58,364 nucleotides of DNA from Lachnospiraceae bacterium (GTDB lineage: Bacteria > Bacillota > Clostridia > Lachnospirales > Lachnospiraceae), in NCBI GenBank assembly GCA_016281335.1, contig JAEEIK010000031.1, positions 1 to 58,364 on the forward strand. Direction: 5' to 3'. The first letter of the stretch is position 1, and every line of letters begins with the position of its first letter. Shown piece by piece: positions 1 to 7,206 of this stretch. The notes beneath the pieces were generated by a model, which saw only the letters and a list, made by a program, of their open reading frames with translations, was not told the origin of the DNA and ran no database searches. The position numbers were made by a program, and so were the translations under genes.

Positions 1-651
1 CCCTGCTATGTTAACAGCCGTCTGACCGGCCGCGGTATCCCCGTAAGCTGCGAAGTTGATATCTACGGCTGTCTGTCAGAGTTCATCGGTACCTGCGTAA
101 GCGATGATATCGTTACTCTGCTCGACATCAACAACTCCGTACCCAAGGATATGTACAACGAGTCCATCAAGGGCAAGTTCAGCTATGATTACAAGCTCAG
201 TGATACCTTCATGGGCTTCCATTGCGGAAATACCTGCTCAAAGAAGATGGCTTCCTGCGAGATGAGAAACCAGAAGATCATGGCAAGAGCACTGCCTGTA
301 GAGGTTACCAACGGAACGCTCGAAGGCGATATCGCACCGGGCGACATCACATTCTTCCGTCTGCAGAGCACAGCTGACGGCATCCTTCGTGCATACGCAG
401 CAGAAGGTGAGATACTTCCCGTTGCTACCAGATCCTTTGGCGGTATCGGCGTATTCGCTATCAAGGAGATGGGCAGATTCTATCGTCACGTACTGATCGA
501 GAAGAACTATCCTCATCACGGAGCAGTTGCTTTCGGACATCACGGCAAGGCACTCTACGAAGTATTCAAATACCTCGGTGTCTGCCCTTGCGAGATAGGT
601 TACAACCAGCCGGCTAACCTGCCTTACAAGACAGAGAATCCCTTCGCATAA
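1..651 (+). CDS. L-fucose/L-arabinose isomerase-like protein, C-terminal part (5' end outside window)
   Basis: The frame is open from the first base of the window, so the start lies upstream. The visible 216 residues resemble the C-terminal half of the fucose isomerase fold, with a conserved-looking MGFHCGNT segment (about residues 71-78 of the visible part) and a His-rich stretch near the end (AFGHHGKA). Enzymes of this fold interconvert aldoses and ketoses in the cytoplasm with a divalent metal. The downstream neighbours are xylan enzymes, so a pentose or deoxysugar substrate is plausible, but the substrate cannot be read from this fragment. A strong terminator-like hairpin follows the stop codon. 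The fold assignment is by recognition and the substrate is inference. Confidence 0.75.
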   Translation, partial: PCYVNSRLTGRGIPVSCEVDIYGCLSEFIGTCVSDDIVTLLDINNSVPKDMYNESIKGKFSYDYKLSDTFMGFHCGNTCSKKMASCEMRNQKIMARALPVEVTNGTLEGDIAPGDITFFRLQSTADGILRAYAAEGEILPVATRSFGGIGVFAIKEMGRFYRHVLIEKNYPHHGAVAFGHHGKALYEVFKYLGVCPCEIGYNQPANLPYKTENPFA

Positions 652-668
652 GTTTCAATAATATATGT

Positions 669-699
669 CCCGGAGCCTTCGGGTTCCGGGATTTTCTTT
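669..699 (+). terminator. Rho-independent terminator after the isomerase gene
   Basis: A 9-bp stem (669-677 with 682-690, one G-T wobble) closes a TTCG tetraloop and is followed by ATTTTCTTT. It lies directly after the isomerase stop codon. The ribosome binding site of the next gene starts at 700, so some read-through or a promoter hidden here must serve GH3. Confidence 0.8.
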
Positions 700-714
700 A
701 AGGAGAAAATGATC

Positions 715-2808
715 ATGGAAGATAATTTCAAAAAGCAGGCCGAAGAACTGGTCAGCAAAATGACGGTAAAGGAAGCCTGTGACCAGCTGAGATATGATGC
801 GCCTGCATTGGAAAGGCTTGGCATACCTGCATACAATTACTGGAATGAAGGACTGCACGGAACCGCAAGAACCGGAACCGCAACAGTATTCCCTCAGGCC
901 ATCGGACTCGCAGCAATGTTTGATGAGGAAGGCCTTGAGAAGATCGCAGATATCATTGCCACAGAGACCAGGGCAAAATATAACGAAGCAAGAAAAAGAG
1001 GTGATCGTGATATCTACAAAGGGATCACTCTCTGGTCACCGAATATCAATCTTTTCCGCGATCAGCGCTGGGGACGCGGCCAGGAGACCTACGGAGAAGA
1101 TCCGTATCTCACCTCACGTCTTGGCGTAGCTTTTATAAAAGGACTGCAGGGCAAGGGGAAGTATCTGAAGACCTCGGCCTGCGCAAAACATTTCGCGGTC
1201 CATTCCGGACCGGAAGCCCTTCGTCATTCCTTTGATGCAAAGGCAAGTGACAAGGATCTGGAAGAGACTTATCTTCCCGCATTCAAAGCCGCAGTTACGG
1301 AAGGCCATGTTGAAAACGTAATGGGTGCCTACAACCGAACCAATACGGAAGTATGCTGCGGAAGCGAATTCTTACTTAAGAAAAAACTTCGTGAGGAGTG
1401 GGGCTTCGACGGACATGTCGTCTCGGATTTCCTTGCGATCAAAGATTTTCACGAGAATCATCATGTGACCGAAACAGAGGAACAGTCGGCAGCGCTTGCT
1501 TTAAAGAACGGCTGTAATCTGAATGCGGGCGTGACATATCAGAAACTTTACAATGCATATGAACAGGGACTGGTGACAGAGGAAGAGATACGTGCAGCTG
1601 CCATAAGAGTGTTCACTACCAGATGCCGTCTGGGCATGTTCGCTGATGACTGTGAATATGATGCACTCGGACAGATGGATGTGGATACGGAAGAAAGCCG
1701 CAGGGTTTCTTATGAAGCGTCCGTAAAATCAGCAGTCCTGTTAAAGAATGACGGTTTGCTGCCTCTTGACAGATCAAAGATAAAAACGATCGGTATCATA
1801 GGACCCACAGCAACGTCCATAGATGTTTTAAACGGCAATTACAACGGAACTTCATCACAGTATGTCATTAACCTTGACGGAATAAGGGCTGCAGCGGGAG
1901 AGGGTATCCGCGTGCTCTATTCCGAAGGTTGCCATCTGTTTAAGAATGAAGTGCAGCCTCTGGCAAAGCCCGATGACCGTATAAGTGAAGCGTTATCAGT
2001 GGCAGAGCACAGTGATGTGGTGATACTCTGCATGGGACTTGATGCTTCGATAGAAGGAGAAGAAGGCGATGCGGGAAATGCTTTTGCATCAGGTGATAAG
2101 ACCAATCTGTATCTGCCTGAATCACAGAGAAGGCTTTTTGAAGCACTGAAGAAAACCGATACCCCGATGGTGCTTGTGCTTAATACCGGCAGCGCCATGG
2201 ATGTGAGCGAAGAGGAGAAGCGTTGCGGTGCCGTGCTCCAGGCCTGGTACAGCGGAGCCTTCGGAGGAAAAGCACTGGGTGACATACTCTTCGGATATGC
2301 GTGCCCCGGTGGCAAATTACCCGTAAGTTTTGCAAAGGAAGGAACACTTCCCGACTTCACCGATTACAGCATGAAGAACAGAACCTACAGATATGAGGAA
2401 GCAGAGCCGCTCTATCCTTTCGGTTACGGACTTTCCTATTCTGAGTTTTCATATTCCGGTCTTAAGCTTGACGGAGATGAGAACGGTGCAAAGGGCAGTG
2501 TGAAAGTAAGTAACACGGGTAAGCATGATGCGGATGAAATAGTTGAAGTATATGTTTCAAATAAGAATGCTGACGATCAGCCTAAATGGTCTCTCTGCTT
2601 CTTTAAGAGAGTCAGCATTAAAGCAGGTGAGACGGCGGAAGTAACACTTGATATCAGGCCGGATGCTTTTGATACGGTAACTGAAAAGGGCGAGAGAGTA
2701 AAGCTTCCCGGAACATATACCTTCTATGTCGGAGGACAGCAGCCGGGAGCACGGAGTGAAGCGCTTACCGGAAAGAGCTGTCTCACAGAGGAAATCATTT
2801 TGAAATAA
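715..2808 (+). CDS. Glycoside hydrolase family 3, probable beta-xylosidase
   Basis: This 697-residue protein has the GH3 layout: an N-terminal TIM-barrel domain (about 1-300), an alpha/beta sandwich (about 330-560) and a C-terminal fibronectin-III-like domain (about 580-690). The NYWNEGLHG segment near the N-terminus is typical of the xylan beta-xylosidase branch of GH3. The likely nucleophile is Asp238 in VVSDF. There is no signal peptide, so it should act in the cytoplasm on imported xylo-oligosaccharides. ATG 715 is chosen over ATG 709 because the AAGGAG at 700-705 is 9 nt from 715 but only 3 nt from 709. A GH8 exo-oligoxylanase follows, which supports xylan use. Activity on arabinosides or glucosides cannot be excluded. 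Confidence 0.9.
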   Translation: MEDNFKKQAEELVSKMTVKEACDQLRYDAPALERLGIPAYNYWNEGLHGTARTGTATVFPQAIGLAAMFDEEGLEKIADIIATETRAKYNEARKRGDRDIYKGITLWSPNINLFRDQRWGRGQETYGEDPYLTSRLGVAFIKGLQGKGKYLKTSACAKHFAVHSGPEALRHSFDAKASDKDLEETYLPAFKAAVTEGHVENVMGAYNRTNTEVCCGSEFLLKKKLREEWGFDGHVVSDFLAIKDFHENHHVTETEEQSAALALKNGCNLNAGVTYQKLYNAYEQGLVTEEEIRAAAIRVFTTRCRLGMFADDCEYDALGQMDVDTEESRRVSYEASVKSAVLLKNDGLLPLDRSKIKTIGIIGPTATSIDVLNGNYNGTSSQYVINLDGIRAAAGEGIRVLYSEGCHLFKNEVQPLAKPDDRISEALSVAEHSDVVILCMGLDASIEGEEGDAGNAFASGDKTNLYLPESQRRLFEALKKTDTPMVLVLNTGSAMDVSEEEKRCGAVLQAWYSGAFGGKALGDILFGYACPGGKLPVSFAKEGTLPDFTDYSMKNRTYRYEEAEPLYPFGYGLSYSEFSYSGLKLDGDENGAKGSVKVSNTGKHDADEIVEVYVSNKNADDQPKWSLCFFKRVSIKAGETAEVTLDIRPDAFDTVTEKGERVKLPGTYTFYVGGQQPGARSEALTGKSCLTEEIILK

Positions 2809-2834
2809 GTAAAGGTTTGTTCTTTTCTTCCTTA

Positions 2835-2888
2835 GTCCGTGATCGTTACAGCTTACTTCTGCAAAGAATAACTGTGGGGATCACGGAC
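2835..2888 (+). promoter_or_regulatory. Large imperfect hairpin between the GH3 and GH8 genes
   Basis: A perfect 10-bp inverted repeat (GTCCGTGATC at 2835-2844, GATCACGGAC at 2879-2888) encloses a symmetric 3x3 internal loop and an inner ACAG/CTGT stem (2848-2851 with 2872-2875). Only a mixed sequence, not a pure T-run, follows. It could be a weak terminator, an attenuator or an mRNA-processing or stability element that uncouples GH8 from GH3 expression. Confidence 0.5.
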
Positions 2889-2924
2889 GCCTTTGTTTAG
2901 TGAATATTGAAAGGGGTAAGTATC

Positions 2925-4040
2925 ATGGAGTACAAAAACTATCTGGAATACTATGGAGTGAGCAAAGCGGAGGCCGACAAAAGATGTGAGGAGATCTTTC
3001 AGACTCTCTTCTACGGTACCGAAGATGAGCGTATCTATCATCCCTTCGGAGATGATATGGGCTTCATGGAAGATACAGGAAACATTGATGCCAGGACCGA
3101 AGGCATGTCCTACGGCATGATGATGTGCGTCCAGATGGATAAGAAAGAAGAGTTTGACCGTATATGGAAATGGGCAAAGACTTTTATGTATCTTGAAGAA
3201 GGCAAAAATGCAGGCTATTTCGCCTGGTCATGCAAGCCCGACGGAACCAAGAATTCCTGGGGCGCAGCTCCCGACGGGGAAGAATATTTTGCAATGGATC
3301 TGATACTGGCAGGCAATCGCTGGGGCAACGGCGAGGGCATCTTTAACTATCATGCCCAGGCTAAGCAGCTGATGCATGACATGATAGCCAAGGGACGTAA
3401 CGGAGTGCCGGGAAGAGCAATGTTCGATCCGGATAACCATTACATCCGTTTCATCGTAGAAGTAGATTATTCCGATCCCTCATATCATCTGCCTCATTTC
3501 TATGAACTCTATGCAAAGTATGCAAATGATGAAGATAAGGAATTCTATATCGAAGCAGCAAAGGCGTCCAGAGAATACTGGAAAAAATGCTGCCATCCTA
3601 AAACAGGCTTAAGCGCAGAATATGCGGAGTATGACGGAAGTCCTTATATGATAGAGCGTTATGGCAGACATGACTGGTATTACAGCGATGCATACAGGAC
3701 CATGATAAACATTGCTCTTGACTCCGTATGGTTCGGAGCAAGCGACTGGGCTAAAGAGGATGCTGCAAAATTCCTTACTTTCTTTAATGCGAGAAAAGAA
3801 GACGGAACCTGGGATAAAATCTTCGAGATCGACGGTACCCTTGTTGATCAGAAAGTGCTCCATCCCGTGGCAGTGATAGCATCAAATGCTTCAGCGGCAG
3901 TACTGCAGCCGGAGCTTGCGAAAGAATGGGTGGAACTGTTCCTGAAGAACGGACTCAGGGACGGCAACAGAAGATACTATGATAACTGTCTATACTTTTT
4001 TGTTTATCTTATGCTTAGCGGAAATTACCGGATGTACTGA
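2925..4040 (+). CDS. Glycoside hydrolase family 8, reducing-end xylose-releasing exo-oligoxylanase
   Basis: The 371-residue product matches the Rex branch of GH8, which removes xylose from the reducing end of xylo-oligosaccharides in the cytoplasm. The expected proton donor is Glu59 in the RTEGMSYGMM motif and the expected base is Asp255 in YYSDAYR. Both are present and correspond to the catalytic pair of the known Bacillus enzyme. The length is normal for the family and no signal peptide is seen. The ATG at 2925 has AAAGGGG at 2910-2916 in front of it. It is separated from GH3 by a hairpin and is followed 2 nt later by the nuclease-ATPase gene. Confidence 0.92.
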   Translation: MEYKNYLEYYGVSKAEADKRCEEIFQTLFYGTEDERIYHPFGDDMGFMEDTGNIDARTEGMSYGMMMCVQMDKKEEFDRIWKWAKTFMYLEEGKNAGYFAWSCKPDGTKNSWGAAPDGEEYFAMDLILAGNRWGNGEGIFNYHAQAKQLMHDMIAKGRNGVPGRAMFDPDNHYIRFIVEVDYSDPSYHLPHFYELYAKYANDEDKEFYIEAAKASREYWKKCCHPKTGLSAEYAEYDGSPYMIERYGRHDWYYSDAYRTMINIALDSVWFGASDWAKEDAAKFLTFFNARKEDGTWDKIFEIDGTLVDQKVLHPVAVIASNASAAVLQPELAKEWVELFLKNGLRDGNRRYYDNCLYFFVYLMLSGNYRMY

Positions 4041-4042
4041 TC

Positions 4043-5524
4043 ATGAAGGCTGTAAATATATATGCGTTAACGAGAATAGAAGGATCGGAAAGACAGGCCA
4101 AACTGGAGAGGCAGATGTCCGGCAGGTCAAAGCTGCTTAAGATAAAGGAGTGGGAGACCGAAGGACTCAGGATGCTGGTGGAACGTCTGTATGAGAGAAA
4201 CCGCAATGTTTCGGATTACAGGTTTTTCTACTCCTTTGTGATGCCGAAGCTGGGTAAAGAGTTCGATCTGATTCGCGTTGATGAGGATAGCATAGTCAAT
4301 ATAGAATTGAAGAGCGGCAATGTAAGTGATGAGGCTATCAGACGGCAGCTGCAGCAGAACAGGTATTATCTGGCCACGATAGGCAGGAGCATAAGCTTCT
4401 ATACTTATGTAAGCGATGAAGACAGGCTGCTGAGACTGTCCAACAGCGGAAGGCTTATGGAAGCGAATTTCGATGAACTGTCGGAGGCTCTTGCGAAACA
4501 GAAGGAATGCTATGAGGGAGATATCGAGGAACTGTTCAAGGAAGACGAGTATCTGATATCGCCTCTGACTGATCCGGGGCGGTTCTTGCGCCGGGAATAT
4601 TTTCTGACATTTCAACAGAGAGATATAGAAAAGCAGGTGCTTTTGGAAGTTAAGGAAGCAAAGGGCGGGATATGCATACAGGGTTTTACGGGACTTCCGG
4701 GTACCGGTAAGACTCTTTTATTATATGATCTGGCAATGCAGCTCTCGGGTAGCGCACCTGTGTGTGTGCTGCATTTCGGCGCACATGAAAAAGAACTGGA
4801 GCAGCTGGATGAAAGGCTTAAGAGAATAGATTTTTATTACTGTGATAACGGAATGGTGCCCGAGATCGGCAAAGACTATAAGATGATCTTTATTGATGAG
4901 GGACACAAGATCGGCAGGAATGCGCTGGATGCGATACTGGAATTGTCGGAACGCATGAAGGCAGGCATCATCATATCTTACGATCGTGAAGACATGATGT
5001 CGAAGGAAGTGATCAAATACACCGGAGCTGAGCTCATAGAGCAGCTGCCCGGCTTTAAAGGCTATAAGCTGACCAACAGGATACGTCTTAATTCCGAAGT
5101 ATCTTCATTTATTTCTTTACTGATGCATGTGAATGCCGGAGGGCACAGAAGAAGTTATCCGTCGGCGACTGTGGTCTATGCGAAGAACAATGAGGAAGCG
5201 GCAGCTATGTTCAAACTCTTTGCAGAAAAAGGATATGTTTATATACGTGATGAATATGCGGAAGGCAAAGAGGAATGGCAGCATCCGGAGATGACCATCG
5301 GCACTTCTGCTGCATCCTGCAGGGAATTTGATAAAGTAGTGATGATGATAGATGAAAGATTTGAATATGATGAGGACGGATATTTACGCTGTCCGGCTTC
5401 GGACAATGAAGCAGCGGTACGCAATCTGTATCACGGATTATCGAGAGCCAAGAAGAAAGTGGCTCTGATCATCAGAGGAAATATGCAGGTGCTGGATGCA
5501 GTACTGTATATATTGCAGGGATAG
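4043..5524 (+). CDS. PD-(D/E)XK nuclease-like / DUF2075-type P-loop ATPase fusion
   Basis: This 493-residue protein has two parts. Residues 60-100 carry a pattern typical of the PD-(D/E)XK nuclease fold: Asp75 in EFDLI and Glu88-x-Lys90 in IELKS. Residues 200-490 form a P-loop NTPase with Walker A GLPGTGKT (Lys223), Walker B MIFIDEGH (Asp285, Glu286) and a late GLSRAKKK segment like helicase motif VI. This architecture resembles DUF2075/Schlafen-like ATPases. A DNA- or RNA-directed nuclease-helicase role, possibly in defence, is inference. The start codon lies 2 nt after the GH8 stop with no strong ribosome binding site, suggesting translational coupling to a sugar gene, which is odd for such a protein. 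Confidence 0.75.
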   Translation: MKAVNIYALTRIEGSERQAKLERQMSGRSKLLKIKEWETEGLRMLVERLYERNRNVSDYRFFYSFVMPKLGKEFDLIRVDEDSIVNIELKSGNVSDEAIRRQLQQNRYYLATIGRSISFYTYVSDEDRLLRLSNSGRLMEANFDELSEALAKQKECYEGDIEELFKEDEYLISPLTDPGRFLRREYFLTFQQRDIEKQVLLEVKEAKGGICIQGFTGLPGTGKTLLLYDLAMQLSGSAPVCVLHFGAHEKELEQLDERLKRIDFYYCDNGMVPEIGKDYKMIFIDEGHKIGRNALDAILELSERMKAGIIISYDREDMMSKEVIKYTGAELIEQLPGFKGYKLTNRIRLNSEVSSFISLLMHVNAGGHRRSYPSATVVYAKNNEEAAAMFKLFAEKGYVYIRDEYAEGKEEWQHPEMTIGTSAASCREFDKVVMMIDERFEYDEDGYLRCPASDNEAAVRNLYHGLSRAKKKVALIIRGNMQVLDAVLYILQG

Positions 5525-5617
5525 GAAAAAAGAAGTATCATTGTTGAATGAAAGAGGAAGTTCAGACAGCTGATAAGCTTTATCTGTCAGCTTAAGTAAA
5601 TAAGCTTTGCTGCTGCG
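5525..5617 (+). other. Non-coding gap with two competing small hairpins
   Basis: No gene is seen here. Around 5565-5592, GACA/TGTC with GATAA/TTATC can pair (5565-5568 with 5585-5588 and 5572-5576 with 5580-5584). Alternatively AGCTGA at 5568-5573 can pair with TCAGCT at 5587-5592. There is no T-run, so a terminator role is not well supported. Confidence 0.35.
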
Positions 5618-5646
5618 TTGAAGGATAAAAGGATATATGGTATTAT
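5618..5646 (+). promoter_or_regulatory. Promoter for the cytidylyltransferase gene
   Basis: TTGAAG (5618-5623), a 17-nt spacer and TATTAT (5641-5646) form a good sigma70/sigmaA-type promoter. It would start transcription about 45 nt before the ATG of the next gene. Confidence 0.6.
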
Positions 5647-5698
5647 TTTAAACGGTTATTCACTCAGAATACAGATCGCGGATCGGATGGGGGAACTT

Positions 5699-6496
5699 AT
5701 GAAAGTAGTACTTCTTGCAGGCGGAATAGGATCAAGGATCACGGAGGAATCGATCTATCGTCCCAAGCCCATGGTGGAGATATGCGGACAGCCGATACTC
5801 TGGCATATCATGAAGGAATATGCTTATTACGGGCATGATGAATTCATCATCTGCGCCGGCTATAAGCAGCAGGTCATAAAGCAGTGGTTCACTGATTATT
5901 TCTCAAACAACAGTGATATAAGTTTTGATTATCGTAAGGGGAAAAACGAGCTGACCATACATGAGAGTCATACCGAACCCTGGAAGGTGACTATCGTGGA
6001 TACCGGTTTAAATACCATGACCGGCGGGCGTATCAAGAGGATACAGAAATACGTCGGTGATGAGGCGTTCCTTATGACTTACGGTGATGCTGTCTGTGAT
6101 GTTGATATCAACAAGCTTATAGAAGCACACAAACGCGAAGGTAAGATCGCCACGCTTACTGCAGTAATGCAGGATCAGTCAAAAGGAGTATTGGATATTG
6201 GAGGTGACAACGCGGTTAAATCTTTCCGTGAGAAGAAGGTTAATGACGGCGTGCCTATCAATGCAGGTTACATGGTCTTTGAACCTGCGATCTTTGATTA
6301 CATAGACGGAGATGAGACGGTACTTGAACAGAAGCCCATGGAGAGACTGGCAGATGAAGGACAGCTGATGAGTTACATCCACAAAGGCTTCTGGCAGTGC
6401 ATGGATAATATGCGAGAAAAGGAAACTCTCGAAAAACTCATATCCGCCGGCCGCGCGCCCTGGATGAAGTGGACGGAGAATCAGAAGGAGATGTAG
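5699..6496 (+). CDS. rfbF: Glucose-1-phosphate cytidylyltransferase
   Basis: The enzyme makes CDP-glucose from CTP and glucose-1-phosphate, the first step toward CDP-linked dideoxy and branched sugars of cell-surface glycans. The product has 265 residues, near the family size. It begins with the nucleotidyltransferase signature LLAGGIGSRI, followed by RPKPMVEI and a metal-site-like GDAVCDVD. ATG 5699 has a GGGGGA ribosome binding site just upstream; an in-frame extension to 5618 would overlap the promoter. No CDP-glucose 4,6-dehydratase or other CDP-sugar gene lies next to it, so it is an orphan here and its product must feed enzymes encoded elsewhere. The next start codon is only 6 nt after its stop. 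Confidence 0.93.
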   Translation: MKVVLLAGGIGSRITEESIYRPKPMVEICGQPILWHIMKEYAYYGHDEFIICAGYKQQVIKQWFTDYFSNNSDISFDYRKGKNELTIHESHTEPWKVTIVDTGLNTMTGGRIKRIQKYVGDEAFLMTYGDAVCDVDINKLIEAHKREGKIATLTAVMQDQSKGVLDIGGDNAVKSFREKKVNDGVPINAGYMVFEPAIFDYIDGDETVLEQKPMERLADEGQLMSYIHKGFWQCMDNMREKETLEKLISAGRAPWMKWTENQKEM

Positions 6497-6501
6497 GCTG
6501 T

Positions 6502-6852
6502 ATGGTCCTTAAAGAGCAGATCACAGTAAAGAAAATGTTAGAAGAGTATAATCACTATACTGATTATATGATCAAGTTTTGCATTGACCGGAAAAGAAGA
6601 ACTGTAGCTATTGACAGGGAAATGCATATTGAAATGGAACACGAACTCTATGATGATGGTTCGGATTATTCGGACATATTCGGAGGAAACCTTATCTTTG
6701 AGGATGGAGAAATAATAGACGTGGAATGGGAGGCTCATCCTAATATTGAAAGAAACAGGGAACTTGGGATTGGAAGAGGTCGTGCGATCACAGATCAGAA
6801 TGTGATAGATGAATTAAAGAAAGTAATTGATGAGTGGATCATACCGGATTGA
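6502..6852 (+). CDS. Small uncharacterised protein, DUF5674-like
   Basis: This is a 116-residue acidic cytoplasmic protein with no membrane segment. The middle part (VAIDREMHIEMEHELYDDGS) and the later RGRAITDQNVI segment recall the DUF5674 family, but this is from memory and tentative. ATG 6502 has AAGGAG at 6485-6490. It follows rfbF by 5 nt and precedes another small gene by 22 nt. Both small genes appear more AT-rich than the enzymes around them and may have been acquired together. The function is unknown. Confidence 0.65.
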   Translation: MVLKEQITVKKMLEEYNHYTDYMIKFCIDRKRRTVAIDREMHIEMEHELYDDGSDYSDIFGGNLIFEDGEIIDVEWEAHPNIERNRELGIGRGRAITDQNVIDELKKVIDEWIIPD

Positions 6853-6874
6853 TATATAAGGAGAGAATGTGACC

Positions 6875-7180
6875 ATGGATCCCTGGAATGAACTGACACT
6901 TGCTGAACAATTATCAAATATTGACGGTGAAGTAAATCGCCTCGTACGTGCAAGGGATCGTTTCCTGGATAATAAGACTAAGAGCGATCATTATGAAGAT
7001 TATATTGCCCTCATAACCAAACTGATACAGAAAACCATAGAAGATCCCAAAAATAAGGATAGACGTATAGATAAAGAGCTATGGGATGAATTGGAAGAAA
7101 TAGAAAGGTATCATAAGGGTGAAGTCAGTAAAGACTATATTCTCAAATACTGGGATGTATATACCAAAGCTATCAGTTGA
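6875..7180 (+). CDS. Small hypothetical protein
   Basis: This 101-residue, charged, probably all-helical protein is rich in Lys, Asp, Glu and Ile, with no signal peptide, membrane segment or recognised motif. AAGGAG at 6858-6863 lies 11 nt before ATG 6875 and 5 nt before an in-frame GTG at 6869, so the start is uncertain by two codons. Its position right behind the 116-residue gene suggests a co-expressed pair, for example two partners of one complex. I do not recognise it. Confidence 0.6.
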   Translation: MDPWNELTLAEQLSNIDGEVNRLVRARDRFLDNKTKSDHYEDYIALITKLIQKTIEDPKNKDRRIDKELWDELEEIERYHKGEVSKDYILKYWDVYTKAIS

Positions 7181-7206
7181 GCATGCATAAAAGGAGGGTA
7201 TGAAAA

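Noticed and set aside
669-699. Copy of the interspersed repeat family
   Set aside because: It is only a TTCG-loop hairpin and lacks the CCCCTCAT start and the CTTCTCCCC/GGGGAGAAG core.
5565-5592. Terminator after the nuclease-ATPase gene
   Set aside because: The stems are weak and alternative, and no T-run follows; listed only as a gap with hairpins.
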